Shown in pieces: positions 23,105 through 30,288 of a stretch of 39,710 nucleotides of DNA. This DNA comes from Oscillospiraceae bacterium (GTDB lineage: Bacteria > Bacillota > Clostridia > Oscillospirales > Oscillospiraceae). Numbering within the stretch: position 1 is the first letter of the stretch; the number at the start of each line of letters is the position of its first letter. The position numbers and the translations under genes are program-made. The notes under the pieces were generated by a model. The model searched no databases, was not told where the DNA came from, and saw only the letters and a program-made list of their open reading frames with translations. The stretch spans positions 1 to 39,710 of the forward strand of contig JAFSEW010000041.1 of assembly GCA_017435525.1 (NCBI GenBank), read 5' to 3'.

Positions 23105-24400
23105 TTAAATGACAGGAAGATCAACGGTTACGCAAAAGGTTCTTCCATTATTCCTTGCCTTGAACGCACCACCCATCTGAGTAATGACCCGCCTGCAGGT
23201 ATTAAGGCCAATGCCTGTGCTTTCCTTTTTGTCCCCATCCTGGCAAATCCCATTGCTTATGGAAAGAGAAACACAGTTATCCTTTTTCTGATAGGATATC
23301 CAAATGGTATCCTTGGGATCTGCATATTTTTGAAGATTAGAATACAGATTGTCCAGCGCCCGCTGCAGCAAATCGGTATTTGCCATAATTCTTCCCGATG
23401 TGGGTTCAAAACGCAGTTCTACATTCAGATCCTTACTTTCCAGAGAGTCGATATAGTCGGCCAAAATCTGTTGGAACAGTGTATCAGCCTCCGTCAGCTC
23501 CATATCTACAGTTTCCCACTCAGTAGCATATACCAGGAAATACTCAAAAAGCTGATCTGCCATGGTTTTGATTCGTAAAGTCTGGGCAATGCATTTGTGG
23601 ATCAGGTTGTGCATCTGTTCCTCGTTGGCATACTTCTTGCGTTCAACCAATTCCAAATAAGCAAGTAAGGAAGTGAGCGGTGTACGCAAGTCATGGGACA
23701 TAGCTGTAATCAATTCTGAATTTGCTGAACGCATCTGATTTTCTATTTCGTTATGCTTTTGAATCGATTGGCGCATTTGGTCAATTCCCAAAGCCAGTTC
23801 TCCCAGTTCATCATGGCCCCGTATTGTAACCGTATACTCCATTTGACCGCCGGACAAAATATCCAATTCCTGCCGAAGCTGCTTGATGTATTTGATTTTC
23901 TGATTGATCAGCAAAATAAAGCATAGCGAAAACCCAAGGAATGCGATCATTCCGGACAGGAACAGCAGCAGGTAATAGAATCCGTCGCCTGCGTAATAGT
24001 AGAGAAATGCGCGAACCTGCATATCCTCCTGAAGCGTTAGAAGATATTCGTTTTCCGGGTCTTCCATATCCGGATGAAATTCCTGTGCGGATGGTTCCCG
24101 CGTGACCTCGCCGGATTCATAAATCAACAGATCATCCTGATAAAGCGTAAGGTACACTTTTTCGCCCCGGTTGCACCAAACATTCAGCCTGCTTACGTTT
24201 TTCAGAGAGATTCCTTCTGTTTCCACATAGCTTTGCAGCTGCTGGAAATATCGGTCTGACATCTTCTGTGCAAAGGCATGGCCGTATACGGTTTTATCCA
24301 GAAACGAGTTCCCCAGCAGATAAACAGAGGCAAAGAGAATAGCGCCAACAAATAGCGACATCAGCACAGCGCAAAACAGCTGCCGTCTAAGTCCTGTCAT
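23105..24400 (-). CDS. Sensor histidine kinase (VanS/OmpR-partner type)
   Basis: A 431-residue membrane kinase. Two hydrophobic helices (near residues 8-30 and 145-170) bracket an extracytoplasmic domain of about 110 residues. A HAMP-like linker follows (LRQELDILSGGQMEYTVTI, HDELGELALGIDQMRQSI), then the phospho-acceptor H-box AMSHDLRTPLTSLLAYLE, the N-box RALDNLYSNLQKYA and a G-box STGIGLNTCRRVI. The start at 24400 follows the response regulator stop by one base. The ligand is unknown; the linked lipid and lipoprotein genes suggest an envelope signal. Confidence 0.88.
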   Translation of the reverse strand: MTGLRRQLFCAVLMSLFVGAILFASVYLLGNSFLDKTVYGHAFAQKMSDRYFQQLQSYVETEGISLKNVSRLNVWCNRGEKVYLTLYQDDLLIYESGEVTREPSAQEFHPDMEDPENEYLLTLQEDMQVRAFLYYYAGDGFYYLLLFLSGMIAFLGFSLCFILLINQKIKYIKQLRQELDILSGGQMEYTVTIRGHDELGELALGIDQMRQSIQKHNEIENQMRSANSELITAMSHDLRTPLTSLLAYLELVERKKYANEEQMHNLIHKCIAQTLRIKTMADQLFEYFLVYATEWETVDMELTEADTLFQQILADYIDSLESKDLNVELRFEPTSGRIMANTDLLQRALDNLYSNLQKYADPKDTIWISYQKKDNCVSLSISNGICQDGDKKESTGIGLNTCRRVITQMGGAFKARNNGRTFCVTVDLPVI

Positions 24401-24401
24401 T

Positions 24402-25097
24402 TTACTCAATACGATACCCCTTTCCCCATACTGTGCGGATGGTATGGCTATTTTGCGGATCATCGTGAAGTTTACGGCGGATATTGCGGATATGTACCAT
24501 TACATTGTTGTTGGAGGAATATGTGTACGGTTCATTCCAAACGATTTCATATATATTCTGCGCAGAGTACACCCGTTTTGGATGAGAAGCAAGAAGTAAT
24601 AAAATCCGGTATTCTATGTCTGTGAGAAAGACTTCTTCCCCATCCACTTTCACCTGGCAGCGGCTGGTATCGATTTCGATGTTTCCGCAGCAGTATATGG
24701 TTGTGCTCGCCTCTGCGGTTTTGGCCCCATACACATAGTATCTGCGCAGGATCGCCTTTACGCGGTTTGTCAGTTCACTATATGAAAATGGTTTTACCAG
24801 ATAATCGTCTCCTCCGGCACTGAATCCCAGCGTTTTGTCCGAATCCTGGGATTTGGCCGTCAAAAACAGAACAGGAACCGTATAGCGCTTTCTAATCTCT
24901 GCGCACACTGCATAACCGTTCATCTGCGGCATCATCACATCCAGAATCACAAGATCAACGGTATGGTCTATCTTCTCAAGCACTTCCTGTCCGCAAGAGG
25001 CTTCCACTGTTTCGTATCCTTCGCAGGTCAGCAATAATTGAAGCGCTTCTCTGATGTCGGATTCATCATCTGCAAATAAAATTCGTTTCTTTTCCAT
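24402..25097 (-). CDS. Response regulator, OmpR/VanR family
   Basis: A 231-residue two-domain regulator. The receiver (1-120) has the acidic pair D10-D11, the phospho-acceptor D53 in VILDVMMP, the T in FLTAK and the K in VKPF. The C-terminal winged helix (about 135-231) has LTDIEYRILLLLASHPKRVYS and VMVHIRNIRRKLHDDP with the final VWGKGYRIE. It is translationally joined to the sensor kinase. It is divergent to the lipid operon; TTCAGAAT-type tandem sites at the lipid operon, at the lipoprotein gene and after the kinase gene are good candidates for its binding sites. Confidence 0.92.
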   Translation of the reverse strand: MEKKRILFADDESDIREALQLLLTCEGYETVEASCGQEVLEKIDHTVDLVILDVMMPQMNGYAVCAEIRKRYTVPVLFLTAKSQDSDKTLGFSAGGDDYLVKPFSYSELTNRVKAILRRYYVYGAKTAEASTTIYCCGNIEIDTSRCQVKVDGEEVFLTDIEYRILLLLASHPKRVYSAQNIYEIVWNEPYTYSSNNNVMVHIRNIRRKLHDDPQNSHTIRTVWGKGYRIE

Positions 25098-25111
25098 ATA
25101 ACCAGCCTCCT

Positions 25112-25139
25112 TTTTCGGCCATTATATATTTGCCGAAAA
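25112..25139 (-). promoter_or_regulatory. Promoter of the two-component operon within a palindrome
   Basis: TTTTCGGC (25112-25119) and GCCGAAAA (25132-25139) form a perfect 8-base inverted repeat around the minus-strand -10 TATAAT (25121-25126). A repressor bound here would cover the -10 box. Confidence 0.55.
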
Positions 25140-25165
25140 CAGAGCAAAAGCCTTTTTCGATAAAA

Positions 25166-25219
25166 TTCAGAATTCTTCATAACTCTCAACAGCAGAACTT
25201 CAGATTTCTCCTCTATACT
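25166..25219 (+). promoter_or_regulatory. Promoter and operator of the phosphatidylethanolamine operon
   Basis: TTCAGAATTC (25166-25175) is followed in 10-base phase by TTCATAACTC (25176-25185), then exactly 28 bases, then the -10 TATACT (25214-25219). The -35 region does not match consensus, which fits an activator-dependent promoter of the OmpR type. Confidence 0.55.
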
Positions 25220-25245
25220 GAGCATGAATAAACAGGAGGGAATCT

Positions 25246-25824
25246 ATGAAATCACACGAATCCATAGTCAAAACTGCTGTGATTGCCAGTTTGGCTGTTT
25301 TATTTGCATTGTCTGCCTATTTCCTCATAAGAGGTTGGGCCGGAGGACATTTCGACTCCGTGGAGACATTTCGTACCTATGTTGCTTCTTTTGGATTTTG
25401 GGCGCCGGTGATTCTTACGCTTATGCAAATGTTCCTGGCAATATTGCCGATTTGTCCAAGTTTTACAGGCTGTATAGCCGGTGCCGCATTATTTGGCGCG
25501 GCGGGCGGGTTTTGGGCAAATTACATTGGCATCAGTGTCGGTTCCATCGCGTCGTATATGCTGGCAAAGCGGTTCGGTCTTCCCTTGGTAAACAAGATGG
25601 TTCCCATGCACAAGTATGAAGCTTACATAGAGAAAATCAACAGGAGCAAGAGTTATCCGAAGCTTCTGTTTTTGGCCATTTTGCTGCCCCTGGCACCGGA
25701 CAATTTTCTTTGTTACTTTTCCGGGCTTGTGAATATGCCCGCAAAGAAATTCATCACCATTATCATTGCTGCAAAACCCTGGTGCATCTTGGTTTACAGT
25801 ATCTTTTTTGCGTATTTCATTTGA
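25246..25824 (+). CDS. VTT-domain membrane protein (TVP38/TMEM64, DedA-like)
   Basis: A 192-residue membrane protein with about five hydrophobic segments. The VTT/SNARE-assoc hallmarks are the re-entrant loop region PICPSFTGCIAGAALFGAAGGFWANYIGISVGSIASYMLAKRFG, given here only as positions 67-108 in part, and the second loop LLPLAPDNFLCYFSGLVNM. DedA and TVP38 proteins act in lipid scrambling, undecaprenyl phosphate recycling or PE flipping in various bacteria. AGGAGG lies upstream of the ATG. First gene of the lipid operon, so a role in moving the operon's product across the membrane is plausible. Confidence 0.82.
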   Translation: MKSHESIVKTAVIASLAVLFALSAYFLIRGWAGGHFDSVETFRTYVASFGFWAPVILTLMQMFLAILPICPSFTGCIAGAALFGAAGGFWANYIGISVGSIASYMLAKRFGLPLVNKMVPMHKYEAYIEKINRSKSYPKLLFLAILLPLAPDNFLCYFSGLVNMPAKKFITIIIAAKPWCILVYSIFFAYFI

Positions 25825-25841
25825 TGAGAGAGTAGAGAAAT

Positions 25842-26462
25842 ATGATAGGATTTTATAATTACACGGTTATCTTAACCTACGCCGGTACATTTTTCGGCTT
25901 TATGGGCATTATCTGTGTTTTGGAAGGAAATTTGAAAGAAGCGTTGATTTGCCTGATGATCGCAGGATTCTGCGATATGTTTGACGGTAAAATAGCATCT
26001 ACCATGAAGCGAACCAAACAGGAAAAGCGATTTGGAATTCAAATCGACTCGCTCAGCGATCTTGTTTGCTTTGGTGTGCTCCCGGCGCTGATTGTGTATC
26101 GATGTTCCGATAAGGAGCGTATATATGTTGTTGCCTGTGTGATATATCTGCTTTGCGCGCTGATCCGCCTTGCCTGGTTCAATGTGGATGAAGAGGAAAG
26201 GCAAGCCCGTGAGGAACATGGCAGAGAATGTTACCTTGGTCTTCCGGTAACCACATCCGCAGTGCTGCTTCCTTTGTTTATGGCAACAGCAGCACGGCTG
26301 AAGCTACCCAGCGGCGATATCGCACCTCTCATCCTTTTCTTCATCACTGCTGCATTTATCTCGCCCTTTACTCTGAAAAAGCCGGGGCTGCTGGGTAAAA
26401 TAATTTTGATGCTCTGTGGCCTGACCGGACTGATTCTGGTACTGACGGGAGGTGTGGTATGA
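25842..26462 (+). CDS. pssA: CDP-diacylglycerol-serine O-phosphatidyltransferase
   Basis: A 206-residue membrane enzyme of the CDP-alcohol phosphatidyltransferase family that makes phosphatidylserine from CDP-diacylglycerol and serine. The metal-binding motif is visible: D45-x2-D48-G49-x2-A52, then G65-x3-D69-x3-D73 (FGIQIDSLSD). The residue after A52 is Ser where most family members have Arg. The spacing to G65 is three longer than the general consensus, as I recall for Firmicute PssA. The next gene overlaps by four bases (GTATGA-type junction) and encodes the decarboxylase for its product, which settles serine as the likely substrate. Confidence 0.88.
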   Translation: MIGFYNYTVILTYAGTFFGFMGIICVLEGNLKEALICLMIAGFCDMFDGKIASTMKRTKQEKRFGIQIDSLSDLVCFGVLPALIVYRCSDKERIYVVACVIYLLCALIRLAWFNVDEEERQAREEHGRECYLGLPVTTSAVLLPLFMATAARLKLPSGDIAPLILFFITAAFISPFTLKKPGLLGKIILMLCGLTGLILVLTGGVV

Positions 26463-27289
26463 GGAATACTTCTAAAATGGTTAGCTTTTTATACGGGACG
26501 AGCTTCGGCAGATGCCTTTTGAAAATCATCATGAAGCTGCATCTGGATCGCGTCGTGACAAAGTTCCTTTGGTCACCCTGCTCCAGACCACTCATCGGAT
26601 GGTACATACGGCACAATAGTATATCTGTAACGAAAGCAGAAATGATGTCCTTTCGCTCCTTCCGCGATCTGTTTGCCCGCAAAAGAAGCGGCATTATCAT
26701 TGACCCTGTTCCGGAGCATTTGATTAGCCCCTGTGATGGCTGGTTAAGCGCCTTTCCCATTGACGAAGAAAGCTGCTTTTCCATTAAAAACTCCCATTAT
26801 AAAATCAGTGATTTCTTACAGGATGATACCTTGGCAAAGAACTATATAGGCGGTACCTGTTTGATCTTTCGGCTGTGCGTGTCCGATTATCACCATTATT
26901 GCTACATTGACGATGGTTACCAAGGCAAAAACCACTTTATCCCCGGCGTGCTCCACAGTGTCCAGCCCATTGCCTGCGATACCTATCCGGTGTTCGTGCT
27001 GAACAAACGGAGCTGGTGTCTGCTGACAACGGAAAACTTTGGTCCGGTGGTACAATGCGAAATCGGCGCATTGGTTGTCGGCGGCATCTTCAACGAAAAG
27101 GAAAATACACGCTTCTGGAAAGGCACAGAAAAAGGTCATTTTGAGCTCGCCGGTTCTACCATCATCCTACTGTTTGAACCCGGACAAATGGAACTCAGAC
27201 CGGAGTTTGTCGGTGATCTGTTTTATCAGGATGAAGTTCGTGTAACACAAGGACAATGGATCGGTACCAAAGGAGGGTACAGCTTATGA
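26459..27289 (+). CDS. psd: Phosphatidylserine decarboxylase proenzyme
   Basis: A 276-residue proenzyme that decarboxylates phosphatidylserine to phosphatidylethanolamine. The self-cleavage motif appears as LAGST with G232-S233, where the serine becomes the pyruvoyl group; the usual LGST has an Ala inserted position-wise. Other family segments are SPCDG (catalytic Asp), FRLCVSDYHHYCYIDDG (catalytic His) and FNEKENTRF. It belongs to the larger Gram-positive PSD group. Start overlaps the pssA stop, and its own stop overlaps the next ATG (ATGA). Confidence 0.9.
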   Translation: MRNTSKMVSFLYGTSFGRCLLKIIMKLHLDRVVTKFLWSPCSRPLIGWYIRHNSISVTKAEMMSFRSFRDLFARKRSGIIIDPVPEHLISPCDGWLSAFPIDEESCFSIKNSHYKISDFLQDDTLAKNYIGGTCLIFRLCVSDYHHYCYIDDGYQGKNHFIPGVLHSVQPIACDTYPVFVLNKRSWCLLTTENFGPVVQCEIGALVVGGIFNEKENTRFWKGTEKGHFELAGSTIILLFEPGQMELRPEFVGDLFYQDEVRVTQGQWIGTKGGYSL

Positions 27290-27489
27290 CTCATAGAAAA
27301 AGAAAGCAAATGATTGCAAACATCGTCATTTTTACCATCAGTGTTGTCCTTGCATGGGGCGGGTTGATCTATGCAACAAATGACCCTGAGCAATTCAGAA
27401 TTATTGGTGTTCTTGTGTCTTTTGTTGGTTATGGTATTTTCTTCTGGGCGGTAGTTCGTTATGAAAAAGATGCTGAAAAACAAGCCTGA
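27286..27489 (+). CDS. Small two-helix membrane protein
   Basis: A 67-residue protein with a basic start (MTHRKRKQ), two hydrophobic helices (about 10-28 and 38-56) and a charged tail. AAAGGAGG lies before the ATG, which overlaps the psd stop codon as ATGA. The next gene overlaps its 3' end by 29 bases. I do not recognise the family. Its position between psd and the PAP2 gene suggests an accessory subunit of lipid synthesis. Confidence 0.7.
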   Translation: MTHRKRKQMIANIVIFTISVVLAWGGLIYATNDPEQFRIIGVLVSFVGYGIFFWAVVRYEKDAEKQA

Positions 27490-28135
27490 CTCCAGAGAAA
27501 CAGCGCTTGTCTTGGGTATTGCCTTCCTTTGGAACGAAGTGGTATACCTTGGTGCCAGACAGATCGCCCAATCCTGGTACCATTACGATATGACAACTGC
27601 TATTGACAGAATTGTGCCGTTTTTGCCGTGGACCGTTTCGATCTATTTTGGTTGTTATCTGTTTTGGTGTATCAACTACTATCTGTGTGCAGCACAGGAA
27701 CAGACAGAACGAGACCGCTTCTTCTGCGCCGATGCTCTGGCAAAAGGGATTTGCTTTGTGCTGTTTCTGCTGGTTCCTGCCACCAATATCCGCCCAGAAA
27801 TCATCGGAGAAACGATATGGGACACGCTGATGAAGCTACTTTACAGAATTGACGCTGCCGACAATCTGTTTCCGTCCATCCATTGCCTTGTCAGTTGGCT
27901 TTGCTGGATCGGGGTCAGAAAGCGAAAGGGTATTCCTGTGCTGTATCGGCAGTTCTCCCTTGTCATGGCCGTGGCGGTGAGCATATCAACCTTGACTACC
28001 CGACAGCATGTGCTTGCTGATGTGATTGGCGGCATAGTGTTGGCGGAGGTCAGTTACATCCTTGCAGGATCCACAAAACTATGCAGGTATTACGCCAACG
28101 GTATATCTCCGATAAAAAACAAACCGTTTCCATAG
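27461..28135 (+). CDS. PAP2-family membrane phosphatase
   Basis: A 224-residue protein with about six hydrophobic segments. Motifs of the PAP2/IPC-synthase group are PSIHCLVSWLCWIG (C2) and TRQHVLADVIGG (C3), both with the catalytic histidines; the C1 motif is reduced to NIRPE. Enzymes of the family remove phosphate from phosphatidic acid, phosphatidylglycerophosphate or undecaprenyl pyrophosphate, or transfer phospho-head groups. As last gene of the PE operon it may trim a lipid intermediate. Its ATG lies within the preceding gene; a second ATG three codons on is equally possible. Confidence 0.82.
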   Translation: MKKMLKNKPDSRETALVLGIAFLWNEVVYLGARQIAQSWYHYDMTTAIDRIVPFLPWTVSIYFGCYLFWCINYYLCAAQEQTERDRFFCADALAKGICFVLFLLVPATNIRPEIIGETIWDTLMKLLYRIDAADNLFPSIHCLVSWLCWIGVRKRKGIPVLYRQFSLVMAVAVSISTLTTRQHVLADVIGGIVLAEVSYILAGSTKLCRYYANGISPIKNKPFP

Positions 28136-28183
28136 AGCACTGCAAGCTCCCCGTTTCTTCAAGGGTAGCTTGCAGTGCTTTTT
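28136..28183 (+). terminator. Intrinsic terminator of the lipid operon
   Basis: A 13-base perfect stem (28136-28148 with 28167-28179) and five T immediately after the PAP2 stop codon. Confidence 0.88.
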
Positions 28184-28192
28184 CCTGGTTGA

Positions 28193-28744
28193 TTAGCGCA
28201 TTACTTTTACAAAGCGGAACATTTCATCCGGGCCTTCACCAGGGTTATGATTTTCTGCATCCGGAAAATCCTGTTCCGGCCGAAAATACGCGCACCAAAA
28301 CTGGTCGATCTGGAATCCGCACTTATTCACATAGAAATGGATGTTTCTCTTTTCAAAATACGGCGTACAGGTCTCCCAGACAACTGTTTCAGAGTGGAGT
28401 GCTTCTATGGCCTGCCATGCGCCATAGCCGATGCCTTTGCTATGCTCATCGGGCAAAGTGAAAAGAATTTCCAGTTCGTTGTGATGTGTTTCCTTGTTGA
28501 TCTTCAGGATCACACCGCCAACATGTTTGCCCTCCACAACAATGCGGTAGGTTTCGTTTTTCGGATCGTCGATACAGCGTTCAATAGTATCACGGGAAAT
28601 AATCTCTCCATCATCGTCAATATGGTCATCCCGCTCGCCGAACTCCAGCATGGCGCCGTATTTGAATGCCCACTGATTGTCCAGAATAAATTGCTCCCGG
28701 TCATCCGGCGTTAAGGGAACAAGTGTTACATGTGTGTGCTTCAT
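28193..28744 (-). CDS. GNAT-family N-acetyltransferase
   Basis: A 183-residue GNAT protein. The acetyl-CoA site (motif A) reads LEILFTLPDEHSKGIGYGAWQAIEAL, with a variant of the Q/R-x-x-G-x-G/A loop (HSKGIG). The end pattern, ETCTPYFEKRNIHFYVNKCGF, is the usual GNAT motif B. Substrates range from antibiotics to amino acids; none can be inferred. The ATG at 28742-28744 has AGGAGG 6 bases upstream. It is preceded by a structured leader with a terminator, so its expression is probably switched after transcription starts. Confidence 0.82.
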   Translation of the reverse strand: MKHTHVTLVPLTPDDREQFILDNQWAFKYGAMLEFGERDDHIDDDGEIISRDTIERCIDDPKNETYRIVVEGKHVGGVILKINKETHHNELEILFTLPDEHSKGIGYGAWQAIEALHSETVVWETCTPYFEKRNIHFYVNKCGFQIDQFWCAYFRPEQDFPDAENHNPGEGPDEMFRFVKVMR

Positions 28745-28764
28745 AATTAACCTCCTGAAAATAT

Positions 28765-28802
28765 AAAAAGCCCAGTTATTGCGTAACTGCAATAACCGAG
28801 CT
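28765..28802 (-). terminator. Leader terminator upstream of the GNAT gene
   Basis: Minus strand: AGCTCGGTTATTGC (28802-28789) pairs with GCAATAACTGGGCT (28782-28769), followed by five T. It lies between the promoter and the ribosome site of the GNAT gene, so it is an attenuator rather than an end-of-gene terminator. Confidence 0.8.
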
Positions 28803-28905
28803 CACTCGACATCTTATCTGACAGGCGGCCTGCATGATTGCGGTGCAATCCTACGATCCCCTACACTACGGTGTACTGTCCTCCGATGACATATATTGAT
28901 TTGAT
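28803..28905 (-). ncRNA. Structured 5' leader (riboswitch-like or attenuator aptamer region)
   Basis: About 100 bases between the expected transcription start and the leader terminator. On the minus strand I see a TACAC/GTGTA hairpin with a CGTA loop, a GATTGC/GCAATC hairpin with an ACC loop, a possible closing pairing of GGACAG with CTGTC around both, and CGAG (before TGAG) pairing with CTCG. The CTCG bases belong to the terminator stem, so the last pairing would act as antiterminator. It does not match the T-box or any riboswitch consensus I know. Confidence 0.45.
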
Positions 28906-28908
28906 GAT

Positions 28909-29019
28909 TTAATTATAGCAGAAGAGACGAAAAAAATCAATTGGCTCTATGATAATTTGCATTATCATTCTTTCTCTCGTTTTCTTACATAAGTTGATTT
29001 TCTTGATTTCTTCAGGCAC
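28909..29019 (-). CDS. Candidate 36-residue small protein
   Basis: GTG start at 29017-29019 with AAGGGGG 7 bases upstream; TAA at 28909-28911. A promoter-like pair, TCGACT (29076-29081), 17 bases, TATAAT (29053-29058), precedes it. The peptide is basic at the start (MPEEIKKINLCKKTRERM) and hydrophobic later. It runs across the GNAT promoter, which argues against it. I do not recognise it. Confidence 0.25.
   Translation of the reverse strand: MPEEIKKINLCKKTRERMIMQIIIEPIDFFRLFCYN
28912..28940 (-). promoter_or_regulatory. Promoter of the GNAT gene
   Basis: Minus strand: TTGATT (28935-28940), a 17-base spacer and TATAAT (28912-28917). Confidence 0.7.
28949..28968. promoter_or_regulatory. Perfect palindrome ATGATAAT-N4-ATTATCAT
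   Basis: An 8-base inverted repeat with TTGC between the arms, just upstream of the -35 box of the GNAT promoter. The arms resemble the half-sites of a Fur box (TGATAAT/ATTATCA), but the spacer is four bases instead of one. A site for a dimeric regulator is likely. Confidence 0.45.
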
Positions 29020-29101
29020 AGCGCTGCCCCCTTGTTTCAAAATAGTATGTGCATTATAGCAGGTCAGCCGCCATAAGTCGATAGCGAAACCGGTTTTTCC
29101 G

Positions 29102-30274
29102 CTACAGGTCTACCCGGCGGCCTTCTTCTGCGCTGAGGTAGGCGGCGTACAGGATTTTGGTGGTTTCATAGGCAATATCGAAGCCGGAAGTGGGCACCCG
29201 GTCGAAGGCTACCGTTTCCATAAAGTCCTGCATTTCCCCCATATAGCCCCGGATCACCTCATCGGAAACGAAAGCTTTGTTCCAACCCAGCTTTGCAGGG
29301 AGCATCTCCGCCAGGTACACATCTTCCAGGCCTTCTTCGTCCAGGAAATAGGTATTCAGGATATCCGTGGGGGTGATATTGCATAGGAGGGTACTGTCGT
29401 TGCTGTAAACCTCGATGTAATTTTTCGTGCCCCCCAGTACCGTATCGCTGGCGATGGTCAGGCACTTGGTGCCATCGGAGAAGGTGACGGTCACGGCGGC
29501 ATAGTCCTCCACATCCTCCGGCCGGGCGCTGATATGCCGGTGCTCCTGTTCCGTCAGGCAGGCGGTAGTGACGCCCACATCGGCGCTGACGCTTTTGACG
29601 GTAATGGTCTGCCCTCTCGCGGCAGCTTCCTGCTGCTTCAGCCAGAGCATGCCTGTCAGGGGATGGGTGCCGGTGCGCACCAGGATGCCGCCGCCGGTCT
29701 TATTCCACTTGCCCGCCACAGGAGAGCTGGAACCCTTCAGGCTCTCCTCGCCCTTCATAAACAGCACCTTGCTCTTTTTCGCCCGGATCAGCTCCGCAGC
29801 CTTCTGCACCGGGGTGGCATAGACAAAGTTCTCGGCGTACATGAACTTCCGGTCGGTAGCTTCCACCACCTGTTTCAGTTCGTCCATTTCAGACAGCACC
29901 TGCTGATACATATAGGATTTTTTTGTGAAACCCACATTTTCTTCCCCGGGCTTTCCGAAATAGCCCGTCAGGGGCTTTTCGCAGATCACATGCTTGCCTG
30001 CGCGCAAAGCCTTCATGGCCATGGCGCAGTGCAGAAACGGCGGCGTGACAATATCGATCACATCGATTTCCGGATCTTGCAGCATCCGGTCAAAATCCGC
30101 AGTGGCCTGCTCATAGCCAAACTGCTGCTGCACCTGCCGGGCCAGTTCCAGGTTCACATCGCAGATGGTTTTCAGCCGCACATGGATGCCGCTGACACGG
30201 GCATAGCCGCTGCCATGGAGCCGTGCGGCATAACCGGCACCCACAGTGCCGACGGTTACGGTAGGATTGTTCAT
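29102..30274 (-). CDS. Gfo/Idh/MocA-family oxidoreductase
   Basis: A 390-residue NAD(P)-dependent dehydrogenase. The N-terminal Rossmann fold has VGTVGAGYAARLHGSGYARV; the family signature with the catalytic lysine is HVICEKPLTGYFG; the C-terminal beta-sheet domain contains GGILVRTGTHPLTGMLWL, with the conserved histidine. Members oxidise or reduce sugars and cyclitols such as myo-inositol. I chose the ATG at 30272-30274 (AAGGA upstream). It lies 14 bases after the HMG-CoA-lyase-like gene in one operon and divergently faces TIM-barrel, TPP and aldehyde dehydrogenase genes, which suggests sugar- or polyol-type catabolism. Confidence 0.85.
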   Translation of the reverse strand: MNNPTVTVGTVGAGYAARLHGSGYARVSGIHVRLKTICDVNLELARQVQQQFGYEQATADFDRMLQDPEIDVIDIVTPPFLHCAMAMKALRAGKHVICEKPLTGYFGKPGEENVGFTKKSYMYQQVLSEMDELKQVVEATDRKFMYAENFVYATPVQKAAELIRAKKSKVLFMKGEESLKGSSSPVAGKWNKTGGGILVRTGTHPLTGMLWLKQQEAAARGQTITVKSVSADVGVTTACLTEQEHRHISARPEDVEDYAAVTVTFSDGTKCLTIASDTVLGGTKNYIEVYSNDSTLLCNITPTDILNTYFLDEEGLEDVYLAEMLPAKLGWNKAFVSDEVIRGYMGEMQDFMETVAFDRVPTSGFDIAYETTKILYAAYLSAEEGRRVDL

Positions 30275-30288
30275 AGGCCTTTCCTTTC

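Noticed and set aside
28745-28905. T-box leader
   Set aside because: No AGGGTGGNACCGCG box and no specifier-loop arrangement; the downstream gene is not linked to an amino acid.
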